A DNA stretch of 59,630 nt from Acidobacteriaceae bacterium. Its GTDB lineage: Bacteria; Acidobacteriota; Terriglobia; Terriglobales; Acidobacteriaceae. The number at the start of each line of letters is the position of its first letter. Within the stretch, counting starts at the first letter, position 1. Below the pieces are notes generated by a model that did no database searches, had not been told where the DNA came from, and saw only the letters and a list, made by a program, of their open reading frames with translations. The stretch is from NCBI GenBank assembly GCA_030041305.1, contig JASHOC010000139.1:1-59630 (forward strand), in the 5' to 3' direction. Made by a program: the position numbers and the translations under genes. Of the stretch, positions 28,404 through 36,629 are shown one piece after another.

Positions 28404-29597
28404 ATGGCGACACCAGCGGTGGAATACGAGTTGAATCTGGCGCGGCGCATGGCGCGGTTAGGCACGGAAACCGCGTTCGAGGTGCTCAGCAAGGCAAAGG
28501 CGCTGGAACGGCAGGGCAGAAGCATCATCCATTTGGAAATCGGCGAGCCCGATTTCGACACCCCGGTCAACGTCGTGGAGGCGGCCGTGGATGCCCTGCG
28601 CGGCGGATGGACGCACTACGGCCCCTCGGCCGGCCAGCCCGAACTGCGCCAGGCCATCGCCGACTACGTCAGCCGCACGCGCGGCGTGCCGGTGACTCCG
28701 GAAGAAGTCGTCGTCACGCCCGGCGGCAAGCCCATCATGTTTTTCGCCATGCTGGCGCTCATTGACGAGGGCGACGAAGTAATCTACCCCAACCCGGGCT
28801 TTCCCATTTACGAATCGATGATCAATTACGCCGGAGGCGCACCGGTTCCCATTCCGCTGCGCGAAGAACGCGACTTCGCCATGGACGTCGAAGAAATGGC
28901 GGATCTGATCACCGGCCGGACCCGTCTGATCATTTTGAATTCGCCCCAGAACCCCACCGGCGGCGTGCTGCCACGCGCCGTCGTCGAACGCGCGGCGGAA
29001 GCCATCGGCAGGCGCAACATCATGGTTCTTTCCGACGAGATTTACGACCGCCTGCAGTTTGAAGGCGAACCGTTTTCGATCATGAGCGTGCCGGGTATGC
29101 AGGAGAGGACCATCCTGCTTGACGGCTTCTCGAAAACCTACGCCATGACCGGCTGGCGCATGGGCTACGGCGTGATGCGCGCCGACCTTGCCGCGCACAT
29201 GACGCGCCTCATGACCAACTCCAATTCTTGTACCGCGAGTTTTACGCAAATCGCCGGCATCGAGGCCTTGCGCGGCGATCAAACTCCGGTGGATCGTATG
29301 CGGACCGAATTCGAGCGCCGGTGCGCGGCGTTTGTCGAGAGGCTGAACGGAATCAAGGGATTCAGCGCGCGGATGCCGAAAGGCGCCTTTTACGTCTTCG
29401 CCAATGTCAGCAGAACCGGGTGGGATTCGAAGCGCTTGGCCGACGCGCTCCTCGACGAAGCGGGCGTCGCGGCGCTTTCGGGAACTTCCTTCGGCAAGTA
29501 TGGCGAGGGATTTCTGCGTTTCAGCGTCGCCAATTCGATGGAGAACCTGATGGAAGCGCTCAGCCGCATCGAAAAGTGGGCGCAACAGAACGTGTGA
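28404..29597 (+). CDS. Class I PLP-dependent aminotransferase
   Basis: The 397-residue protein is a fold-type I aminotransferase of the aspartate/aromatic group. It shows GEPDFDTPVNV, YGPSAGQPELRQAIADY, LNSPQNPTGGVLP, SDEIYDRLQFEG, the PLP lysine in DGFSKTYAMTGWRMGY and, near the end, GEGFLRFSVANSMENL with the substrate Arg. GAGAGGAG precedes ATG 28404. The amino acid used cannot be decided from sequence alone. Confidence 0.9.
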   Translation: MATPAVEYELNLARRMARLGTETAFEVLSKAKALERQGRSIIHLEIGEPDFDTPVNVVEAAVDALRGGWTHYGPSAGQPELRQAIADYVSRTRGVPVTPEEVVVTPGGKPIMFFAMLALIDEGDEVIYPNPGFPIYESMINYAGGAPVPIPLREERDFAMDVEEMADLITGRTRLIILNSPQNPTGGVLPRAVVERAAEAIGRRNIMVLSDEIYDRLQFEGEPFSIMSVPGMQERTILLDGFSKTYAMTGWRMGYGVMRADLAAHMTRLMTNSNSCTASFTQIAGIEALRGDQTPVDRMRTEFERRCAAFVERLNGIKGFSARMPKGAFYVFANVSRTGWDSKRLADALLDEAGVAALSGTSFGKYGEGFLRFSVANSMENLMEALSRIEKWAQQNV

Positions 29598-29708
29598 GGC
29601 GAAGCGCATCCTGCCCCCGCCGAATCTAAGGATAAGGCAAGCGCGAATTGCGCCTCGCCTGTTGCGCAGGTACGGTTCCGCGCATCGTACCTCCCAAAGG
29701 AGGAGACC

Positions 29709-30617
29709 ATGAAGGCAGTTCTCTTGGAGGAATACGGGGGACCGGAAAAACTGCGCTATGCCGACGTCGATCTCCCTCCTTACGGCGACTACGAAGTGCT
29801 CGTTCGCGTCCGCGCCACCAGCATCAATCCGGTCGACTACAAGATTCGGAGCGGCGCCGTTCGCCAGCGCATGCCCATCGAGTTCCCCGCGATCCTTGGC
29901 CGCGACCTGGCCGGTGAAGTGGAGGCGGCCGGTCGAAGCGTCACCGGTTTCGCAAAAGGCATGCGGGTGATGGCGCTGGCCAACGGCGCCTACGCCGAGT
30001 ACGCCACCGCCAAAGCCGATGTGCTCGCGCCCATCCCCGGCGCCCTGAGCTTTGAGCAGGCCGCCGCGCTGCCGCTGGTGGTCACCACCGGCGCGCAACT
30101 CATTGAGCGCGCCGTGAAGCCGACTTCGGGGCAAACGGTCCTGGTCACCGGAGCGCTGGGCGGCGTGGGCCGCTCGGCCGTTCATGTGGCCAAAAAGCAC
30201 GGCGCGCGCGTGCTGGCCGGCGTACGCCGCTCCGAGCTTGATGAGGCAATGAAGCTTGCGGTCGCCGGCGCCATCGCCATGGACGACGAGAAGGAGATCG
30301 AAAAACTTTTCGATCTCGACGCGATTGCCGATACTGTGGACGGGCCGGCGATCGAGCGGCTGCTGAAAACGTTGCGCGCCGGCGGCGTGCTCGGCTCGGT
30401 GCTGGGCGAGCCTGCCGGCGCAAAGGGCCGGGACATTCATGTCCGGGCCATCATGGCCGTTTCCGACGCCTCGCGTCTCCATGAGCTGGCCGACGATGTG
30501 GCCCGCGGCGAGTTTGCAATTCCCATTGCGAAGGTGATGAAGCTGAGCGATATCCAGGAAGCGCACCGGCTGGCCGAGAGCCACGGCGCAAAGGGAAAAA
30601 TCATCCTTGTGCCCTGA
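29709..30617 (+). CDS. NADP-dependent quinone oxidoreductase-like MDR protein
   Basis: The 302-residue protein is a zinc-free medium-chain reductase: MKAVLLEEYGGPEKL, RATSINPVDYKIRSG, FPAILGRDLAGEVEAAG, the nucleotide fold VLVTGALGGVGRSAVHVAKKHGA (quoted in part: LVTGALGGVGRSAVHVA) and C-terminal HRLAESHGAKGKIILVP. It lacks the catalytic zinc ligands of alcohol dehydrogenases. A strong AAAGGAGGAG precedes ATG 29709. It is about 110 nt after the aminotransferase gene. The substrate is unknown. Confidence 0.88.
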   Translation: MKAVLLEEYGGPEKLRYADVDLPPYGDYEVLVRVRATSINPVDYKIRSGAVRQRMPIEFPAILGRDLAGEVEAAGRSVTGFAKGMRVMALANGAYAEYATAKADVLAPIPGALSFEQAAALPLVVTTGAQLIERAVKPTSGQTVLVTGALGGVGRSAVHVAKKHGARVLAGVRRSELDEAMKLAVAGAIAMDDEKEIEKLFDLDAIADTVDGPAIERLLKTLRAGGVLGSVLGEPAGAKGRDIHVRAIMAVSDASRLHELADDVARGEFAIPIAKVMKLSDIQEAHRLAESHGAKGKIILVP

Positions 30618-30708
30618 ACAAAGACGGCTCTACGTCTTGCTGCCACCGCAGGAAGACCCGTTTTCCGCCCGCCGTGATCATACGGATGCACCGCGCCGGC
30701 CGGGCTGT

Positions 30709-30939
30709 TATAGCACTTCTCCTTCTGCTGCACACCGATGCCGGGAAATCAAGTGGCGATTCCCTCAAAGAATCGCCACCCTCCACTGAAATTGCAAAGG
30801 CTATAGCGGTTCTCCAGTTGGTGTAGAGCAGAACCTCGAACGTTGAGTGGCGTTTTTCCCAGGAAAACGCCACCTGGCACGCCCCTCAAAACTTCACGGG
30901 AATTGGAGAACCGCCGTAAATCTGAAGGAGAAGTGCTCT
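30709..30939 (+). repeat. MITE-like element, family II, interrupted by a family I copy
   Basis: The left part (30709-30801) matches the intact family II copy at 18587, including AGCACTTCTCCTTC and the stem GTGGCGATTC / GAATCGCCAC with 7-nt loop. The right part (TCTGAAGGAGAAGTGCTC) resumes after 30919. Removing the inserted 116 bp leaves GGCTAAATCTGAAGG, which has the same length as GGCTACATGTGAAGG in the intact copy. The 372-bp gap between the reductase and the kinase gene holds little else. Confidence 0.88.
30802..30919 (+). repeat. MITE-like element, family I, copy 3 (nested)
   Basis: A complete 118-bp family I copy begins TATAGCGGTTCTCCA and ends GGAGAACCGCCGTAA. It sits at a TA dinucleotide of the family II element with TA on both sides, as expected for a TA target-site duplication. 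Confidence 0.93.
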
Positions 30940-30989
30940 GATGCATAAGATTTAACCGAACTTCCGCAGTTGGCGGAACGATGTAACTT

Positions 30990-32411
30990 TTAATTCTCCC
31001 GTGCAAATTCAGACCTCGATTCAGCCTTCGCCTCAGCGCGCGCTTCCGCTCCTCCTTCGAAATCGGATTCGCGCGCCGGCCCCAGCGGCAGCCGAACGGT
31101 GGCCCGTGCGCCAGCCCCATCCTCGCGGTTGACAAGCCGAATCTCTCCGCCGTGCGCACGCGCAATCTGTTGCGCCAGCGCCAGGCCCACCCCGCTGCCC
31201 GTCGGCTTCGTGGTGTAAAAAGGCACAAACAGGTTTTCCGCATTGGCGATGCCCAGTCCGCGGTCTTCGATCATGAACTGAAGGTTCGATCCTGCCAGGC
31301 TCCAGGTGGCGCTTACCGGTTCCGACCCGTTTGCAAGCGAGGCGTCGACCGCGTTCGCCAGCAGATTGATGAACATCTGCTCCAACTGGTCGGGATCCGC
31401 GTTGAGGGTCACCTGCGGGCCGGGAACCAGGTGGATCGGCAGTCGCTGTTCGAGCAACACCACCCGCTCCAGCAGCGGCCCCACCGAGACCGGCTGCAGC
31501 CGCGGCGGCGGCAACTGCGCCAGGCGTCGATACGACTGCACAAAGCGGTGCAAGGCGTCGGCGCGGCTCTCCACCACGCCGAGGCCGCGCCGAAAATCCG
31601 CCATCGCCGCCGCATCGCCCAGGCTCTCGACACGCGCCAGCAGGCTGCCTGCGATCGATTTGATCGGCGCGAGCGAGTTCGAAAGCTCGTGGCCCAGCAC
31701 GCGAATCAGCCGCTTCCAGGCCGCTTGTTCTTCTTCGTGTAACGGCTGGCTTACATCGGCCAGCAGCAGCAGCGTGTGCGGCGCGCCGTCCTGACGGAAA
31801 TGCGCCGTGCGCAGCAGCCAGCGTGCGGGACTCGCGGCAAAAGAGTGCGTCGATTGATCCGACGCGTGGAGTAGATCTTCGAGCCCCAATTCGCGCGCCG
31901 AGCGCCCGAGAGACCGCCCCGACGGCAACGCCAGCAGCCGCAGCCCGGCGTCGTTCACCAGCCGCAGGCGCTCTTGCCGGTCAAAGGCGAACAGGGGCGC
32001 GTTCATCACTTCCAGGATGCGCGCCAGCAGCGCTGTTGCCTCCAGCGACCGCACGCGCTGCTTTTGCAGCAGGTCGGCAAGGAAATTGATTTCCGCGGCC
32101 AGTTCGCCCAAGGCGTCTTGAGCGCCTGCTCCGCGCGCGCGGAAGGAGTAGTCGCCTTCGCGTAACGAGGCAACCACGTTCGAGAGCGTTTGCAGGGGAC
32201 GGATGAGTCCGTCGATCAGCGCCGAGGCAATCAGCCCCAGATAGATCAGCAGACAAGCGGCCAAAAGCAGCGCGGGCACAACTCCGAGCTGGCGCTGATA
32301 CAGAAAAACGGCGATGCAGACAAACGCGGGCAGCGTCAGCAGCAGGGAAAAAAACCACGTCCGGCGAATGGCCGAGCGTCGCCGGCGCCGTTTGACCGTC
32401 TCATAGGCCAT
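30990..32411 (-). CDS. NtrY-like sensor histidine kinase
   Basis: The 473-residue protein has two membrane segments in the first 70 residues (about 18-38 and 46-66), a HAMP-like linker (LIRPLQTLSNVVASLREGDY), a PAS-like domain (LEVMNAPLFAFDRQERLRLVN), the phosphoacceptor H-box VLGHELSNSLAPIKS, and an ATPase domain with FINLLANAVDAS, EDRGLGIA and GSGVGLALAQQI. The periplasmic loop is very short, so it probably senses a membrane or cytoplasmic signal. Its start overlaps the regulator gene by 11 nt. The C-terminal tail is Glu/Ala-rich and probably disordered. Confidence 0.92.
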   Translation of the reverse strand: MAYETVKRRRRRSAIRRTWFFSLLLTLPAFVCIAVFLYQRQLGVVPALLLAACLLIYLGLIASALIDGLIRPLQTLSNVVASLREGDYSFRARGAGAQDALGELAAEINFLADLLQKQRVRSLEATALLARILEVMNAPLFAFDRQERLRLVNDAGLRLLALPSGRSLGRSARELGLEDLLHASDQSTHSFAASPARWLLRTAHFRQDGAPHTLLLLADVSQPLHEEEQAAWKRLIRVLGHELSNSLAPIKSIAGSLLARVESLGDAAAMADFRRGLGVVESRADALHRFVQSYRRLAQLPPPRLQPVSVGPLLERVVLLEQRLPIHLVPGPQVTLNADPDQLEQMFINLLANAVDASLANGSEPVSATWSLAGSNLQFMIEDRGLGIANAENLFVPFYTTKPTGSGVGLALAQQIARAHGGEIRLVNREDGAGARATVRLPLGPARESDFEGGAEARAEAKAESRSEFAREN

Positions 32412-33801
32412 ACTTTTCGATGCGCCGGTAGAGCGCGGCGCGGCTCAAGCCCAGGGCTTCGGCGGCTTGGGAGATGTTTCCGTCGCAGCGGCGCAGCACC
32501 TTGCGGATAAGCAGCGCCTCGACCTCGTCAATGCTCATGTTCTCAAAAGACGGCGCAGCTTGGCGCGCCCCCGCAATGGCCAGATCGGCCGGTTGAATCT
32601 CGTCCCCGCGGCATAGCAGCACGGCGCGTTCCACGGCGTGCTCCAGTTCCCGCACGTTCCCCGGCCAGGAATATTGCATCAGCTGTTGCATGGCCGCGGG
32701 CGCAAACCCAGCCACCTGCTTGCGATACCGGCTCCGGTTGCGGTTGAGAAAATGCTGGGCCAGCAGCGGAATGTCCTCGCGCCGGTCGCGCAATGCGGGC
32801 AGGTGAATCTCCACGGTGTTGATGCGGAACAGAAGGTCCTCGCGAAAGTTCCCGGTCTCCACCTCCTCGCGCAATTGCGCATTCGTTGCGCACAGCAGCC
32901 GCACATCTACGCGCCGCGTCTGCGACGAGCCCACGCGCTCCAATTCTCCGGTCTCGAGCACCCGCAACAGCTTCGCCTGCTGCCGCAGCGGAACGTTGGC
33001 GATTTCGTCCAGAAACAGCGTGCCGCCATTGGCCAGTTCGAAGCGCCCAATGCGATCGGCGCGTGCGTCGGTGAACGCGCCTTTCACATGCCCGAAGATT
33101 TCGCTCTCGAAGGTTCCCTCCGGCAATCCGCCGGCATTCACCGCCACCAGCGCCATGCGCGAGCGCGGCGACGCCGCGTGCAGCAGGCGGGCGACGATCT
33201 CTTTGCCCGTGCCGTGCTCCCCGGTAATGAGCACGTTGGCGTCCGAAGGCCCCACCTGCGCAATCAGGTCGAGAACCGGCTGCATCGAAGGCGCGCTGGC
33301 AATGAATTCCGGCAGGCCTTCCGCACGCAGCAGCCGGTTTTCCAGCTCCAGTTGACGGGCGCGGCGCAGGGCCTGGCGCAACTCCGCATGCAGGCGAATC
33401 TGCGCAATCAGACGCTCGTTCTCCCAGGGCTTTTGCACAAAATCGCGCGCGCCCCGCTTCATCGATTCGACCGCCAGATCGATGTTGCCCCACGCCGTCA
33501 TCACGATCACCGGCAGGCGCGGGTCGAACTCATGAATGCGATCGAGTAACTCCAGCCCCTCCTGGCCTGAGGTGGTGTCGCGCGTGTAGTTCAGGTCGAT
33601 GAGAAGCACGTCGTAGTCCCGCTGGCCGAGAGCTTCCATCAGCAACTGCGGCGAGCGTACGCAATCTACATCGATCCCCTGCGGCTTGAGCAGCAGCTCC
33701 ACCGCCTCCAGGATGTGCGCTTGATCGTCGGCTGCCAGCACCGACGTGACCTGCCGTTCACGCGGGGTTTCATTCGAGATGGAAGGCGCTTCTGCTGGCA
33801 T
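32401..33801 (-). CDS. NtrC-family sigma-54-dependent response regulator
   Basis: The 466-residue protein has a receiver (phosphoacceptor D69 in LLIDLNYTRD, VMTAWG, VQKPW), an AAA+ domain with Walker A GEHGTGKE and Walker B GGTLFLDEIAN, and a Fis-type HTH (GNISQAAEALGLSRAALYRR). The sigma-54 contact loop reads GAFTDA instead of the classical GAFTGA; this is a known variant position, so activity with sigma-54 is likely but not certain. It is cotranscribed with the efflux genes, 17 nt after the TolC gene. Sites fitting such a regulator lie upstream of the efflux operon and of the third ADOP gene. Confidence 0.92.
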   Translation of the reverse strand: MPAEAPSISNETPRERQVTSVLAADDQAHILEAVELLLKPQGIDVDCVRSPQLLMEALGQRDYDVLLIDLNYTRDTTSGQEGLELLDRIHEFDPRLPVIVMTAWGNIDLAVESMKRGARDFVQKPWENERLIAQIRLHAELRQALRRARQLELENRLLRAEGLPEFIASAPSMQPVLDLIAQVGPSDANVLITGEHGTGKEIVARLLHAASPRSRMALVAVNAGGLPEGTFESEIFGHVKGAFTDARADRIGRFELANGGTLFLDEIANVPLRQQAKLLRVLETGELERVGSSQTRRVDVRLLCATNAQLREEVETGNFREDLLFRINTVEIHLPALRDRREDIPLLAQHFLNRNRSRYRKQVAGFAPAAMQQLMQYSWPGNVRELEHAVERAVLLCRGDEIQPADLAIAGARQAAPSFENMSIDEVEALLIRKVLRRCDGNISQAAEALGLSRAALYRRIEKYGL

Positions 33802-33818
33802 GGATCCCTTCTGTCATT

Positions 33819-35876
33819 CTACGGCGCATGTGTCACTACGCCCGATTTCGCGTCGTCGATCGAAACGCCCATCCGCTGCAGCGTTGTTCCGGTGGCCCGG
33901 TCAATGTCCACCTTAGCCGTTTCATACGCAGTCTGAGCGGCGTCGAGAGCGGATTCAGCCACCGCCAGATCGTTTTCAGCCGACAGGGTGTCGAAACTCG
34001 ATTTTGCGCCGAGCTGCTGTTCCTGTTTGGTGATGTCGAAGGTGCGCTGGGCCAGGTCGCGGGCTTGCTGCGCAGCCTCCACGCGGGCCTGCGCCTGCTG
34101 CAGCGCGAATTGCGAGTTGCGCACGTCGAAGCGGATACCCTTCTGCTGTTGCTGGTAGGTGATCTGGCTTTGGCGGTATTGGAGCACGGCGCGAAACTGA
34201 TCGGCCTTTACGACGCGGTTGCGGAGGTTGATCTGCAGCGTCATGCCCACCTGGTATTCCGGCGCGGAGTAATTGAAGGTGTTCTCCAGCATGTTAGGGA
34301 AAGCGGTCGGCAACGTGGTGGCGCATTCCGCGGGGCCGAGGTCGCAGTACGGATTCTTGGGGCCGGCAATACCCGCGCCTTCGTAGAAGCCGTACATGTT
34401 GAGCGTGGGCAGCAGCTCGCTGTTCACGCCCTTTAGGTTGGCCCGCTGAATCTCGGCCTGCTGCTGGTAGATGCCCACTTCAGGGCGGTTCCTTTCGGCT
34501 TCGGCGATCAGATCGTCAATCGGTTGCGAAGCGTTAGGATCGGTCTCGCCTTTCAGATCGAGGGGAATGACCGGCATTTGATCGATCAGCGGATCGTCGC
34601 TCTTGGTTACGGCGTTCTTCAATAGCAATTCGTTCAGCCGCAGAGTGGCGGCCGCAACGGTGAGGTCGCCTTCGCTAGTGGCCACGGCGGACTCATCCTT
34701 CATCACCTGCGTGGCCGGAATGGCATTGAGCTGGAGCTGCTTCTGGTCGTCAGCCAGCGTCTGCTTGGCAAAGTCGAGCGAACGCGCCTTGATTTGCTCG
34801 TCCTCGTACGCACCCACAAGGGTCCAGTAGATATTCTCGATCTGGGTGACAGTGGCAATCACCTGCGCCTTGAAGGCCAGATCGGTGATCTGCATATTGC
34901 TCTTCGCAATGTGGATATAGCGCTCGTTGCTCGCCAGTCCGAATCCTGAGAGCAACGGCTGCGTAATCTGCGCGGTGAAATAGGAATAAAGCGTGGGATT
35001 GATCACGTCGTAAGGGCTGTTGCTGGTGATCCGCTCTCCGGCGTATTGCACATACAGGTTCGTTCCGAGAGGAAAATACTGGCTGAAACTGCCGTAGCCT
35101 TTGATGGTGTTGGTCTTCAGGATAGGCGTCCCGAACTGGAAGATGTTCTCTTCCTGCGTAACCGTGTGGTCCACCAGTCCCTGAAACGTGAGATACGGAT
35201 CGAAGGAGGGCACCGGGGCGCCCGCGCCAAGGGCGGAGGTCACAATGCCTCCGGTGCCCGCGGCCGCGAGGCCGGAGCTGGATCCCCCGGAGGAAGTTCC
35301 GGCGCCGAAGCCGCCCTGAGTGCTCTGCACAATGTTAGTGTTGACGCCGTTGGCCTGACCACCTGCTTTGGTCCGAGCCAGATCCATTTGCGCAATAGGA
35401 AAGTTATAGCGGAAATAAGCGATATCGAGGTTGTTCTCGATGGCGAGATCGATCGCGTCGTGGAGGGAGATGTACAGCTTCCCGTCGCGGATCAGGTTTT
35501 GCAGGCGCGGTGAGTTGTTGAGGTTCAGCTCCGGCGCCGTGCTGGGCTCATAGGCTGCAAATGGCTTATGCGAGTGCGGTAGCGGCACGTAAAACGGTTG
35601 CGGCGAGGTAATCGTCTGCTGCTGCTGTTGCTGCATTTGCTGCGCCAGTGTGGGCGCACCCTCTGCGGCCGCTTTCGTCGCCGGCGCAGGAGCCTCCGGA
35701 GCAGCCGTTTGCTGATCCGCCACCGCGTTCGGCGCGGGCGGCCGGGCCGCGGCCGGCGGCTGCGCGCCCAAAGCCAGATGCACATGCAGCAGAACCATCG
35801 CGGCTGCGGCCCCCATTTCGATCCCGCCCCATTTCGCCGCATTCTTCTTCCATTGCGTTAACCGGCTGCGATTCAC
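33819..35876 (-). CDS. TolC-family outer membrane efflux protein
   Basis: The 685-residue protein has a signal-like N-terminus (hydrophobic MGAAAAMVLLHVHLALGAQ), a Pro/Ala/Gln-rich linker, and two TolC-type repeats with long helices (LHDAIDLAIENNLDIAYFRY; ARVEAAQQARDLAQRTFDI; AENDLAVAESALDAAQTAYE). It is larger than E. coli TolC because of inserts such as the Gly/Ser-rich stretch near 190-210. GTG 35876 is chosen because it overlaps the ATPase stop in GTGA and has GGAGGTG 8 nt upstream. It would form the outer-membrane channel of the efflux system. Confidence 0.9.
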   Translation of the reverse strand: MNRSRLTQWKKNAAKWGGIEMGAAAAMVLLHVHLALGAQPPAAARPPAPNAVADQQTAAPEAPAPATKAAAEGAPTLAQQMQQQQQQTITSPQPFYVPLPHSHKPFAAYEPSTAPELNLNNSPRLQNLIRDGKLYISLHDAIDLAIENNLDIAYFRYNFPIAQMDLARTKAGGQANGVNTNIVQSTQGGFGAGTSSGGSSSGLAAAGTGGIVTSALGAGAPVPSFDPYLTFQGLVDHTVTQEENIFQFGTPILKTNTIKGYGSFSQYFPLGTNLYVQYAGERITSNSPYDVINPTLYSYFTAQITQPLLSGFGLASNERYIHIAKSNMQITDLAFKAQVIATVTQIENIYWTLVGAYEDEQIKARSLDFAKQTLADDQKQLQLNAIPATQVMKDESAVATSEGDLTVAAATLRLNELLLKNAVTKSDDPLIDQMPVIPLDLKGETDPNASQPIDDLIAEAERNRPEVGIYQQQAEIQRANLKGVNSELLPTLNMYGFYEGAGIAGPKNPYCDLGPAECATTLPTAFPNMLENTFNYSAPEYQVGMTLQINLRNRVVKADQFRAVLQYRQSQITYQQQQKGIRFDVRNSQFALQQAQARVEAAQQARDLAQRTFDITKQEQQLGAKSSFDTLSAENDLAVAESALDAAQTAYETAKVDIDRATGTTLQRMGVSIDDAKSGVVTHAP

Positions 35877-36577
35877 TTGGTTCCCACCTCCGCGTGGTTT
35901 GGCGCCATCACTTCGTCTCTCGTGATCCATCCGTCCCGCAGTTCCACCACCCGCTTGCTGTAGCGCGCATTTTCATCCGAATGCGTCACCTGCACAATCG
36001 TCGTTCCCTGGCGGTTGAGCTCGCAGAAAAGCTCCATGATCTCCCGCGCCTGCGTGGAGTGCAGGTTCCCCGTCGGCTCGTCGGCCAGCAGCAGCGCCGG
36101 CGCGTGCACCACAGCGCGCGCAATGCCCACCAGCTGTTGTTGCCCGCCGGAAAGCTGGCTCGGAAACAGGTCCTTCTTGGCCACGATTTGAAAACGATCC
36201 AGAATGTCGGCCACCATTCCCTGTCGCTCTTTGGCGGGCAGATTCTTGTACGAAAGGGGCAGGTCAATATTTTCCGCCACGGTGAGGTCGTCGAGCAGGT
36301 GATAGCTCTGGAAGACCATGCCGATGCGCTGCCGCGCCAGATCCGCGCGCTGCTTGCGGTTCAGCGTGTGCACCGGCGTCTCGCCGAACCAATACTCGCC
36401 CAGCCACCCGTCGTCGAGCAGCGCCAGCACATTCAAGAGCGACGATTTCCCCGCCCCTGAAGGCCCCATCACGGTCACAAACTCGCCCTCGCGCACCGTC
36501 AGCGCAATCCGCCGCAGCACCCATGTTTCCGTGTGCCCGGTCTTGTAACTTCGCTCCACGTTTTTCAGCTCAATCAT
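35873..36577 (-). CDS. ABC transporter ATPase (MacB/LolD type), second copy of the cluster
   Basis: The 234-residue ATPase has Walker A GPSGAGKSS, signature LSGGQQQLVGIARAV and Walker B LLLADEPTGNLHS. The signature carries Leu where the paralog at 42239 has Arg (QQQRVAVARAL). It lies between a permease gene and the TolC gene, which it overlaps by 4 nt. It would energise one or both ADOP permeases of the cluster. Confidence 0.93.
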   Translation of the reverse strand: MIELKNVERSYKTGHTETWVLRRIALTVREGEFVTVMGPSGAGKSSLLNVLALLDDGWLGEYWFGETPVHTLNRKQRADLARQRIGMVFQSYHLLDDLTVAENIDLPLSYKNLPAKERQGMVADILDRFQIVAKKDLFPSQLSGGQQQLVGIARAVVHAPALLLADEPTGNLHSTQAREIMELFCELNRQGTTIVQVTHSDENARYSKRVVELRDGWITRDEVMAPNHAEVGTK

Positions 36578-36580
36578 GTT

Positions 36581-36629
36581 CCCTATTCCTTAGTCCCCAG
36601 TCCCTAGTCCCTAGTCCCTAGTCCCTGCC
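36581..36629. repeat. Short-repeat tract, unit cctagtcc
   Basis: Nearly all of the gap between an ATPase gene and a permease gene is made of 'tagtccct' units in tandem. The same kind of tract occurs at 42143, 43161, 45622 and 46374. Confidence 0.8.

Noticed and set aside
28458-30584. 708-codon open frame on the minus strand
   Set aside because: It is antisense to two clear genes (aminotransferase and MDR reductase) and its composition (His/Arg/Gly-rich) is that of a shadow frame.
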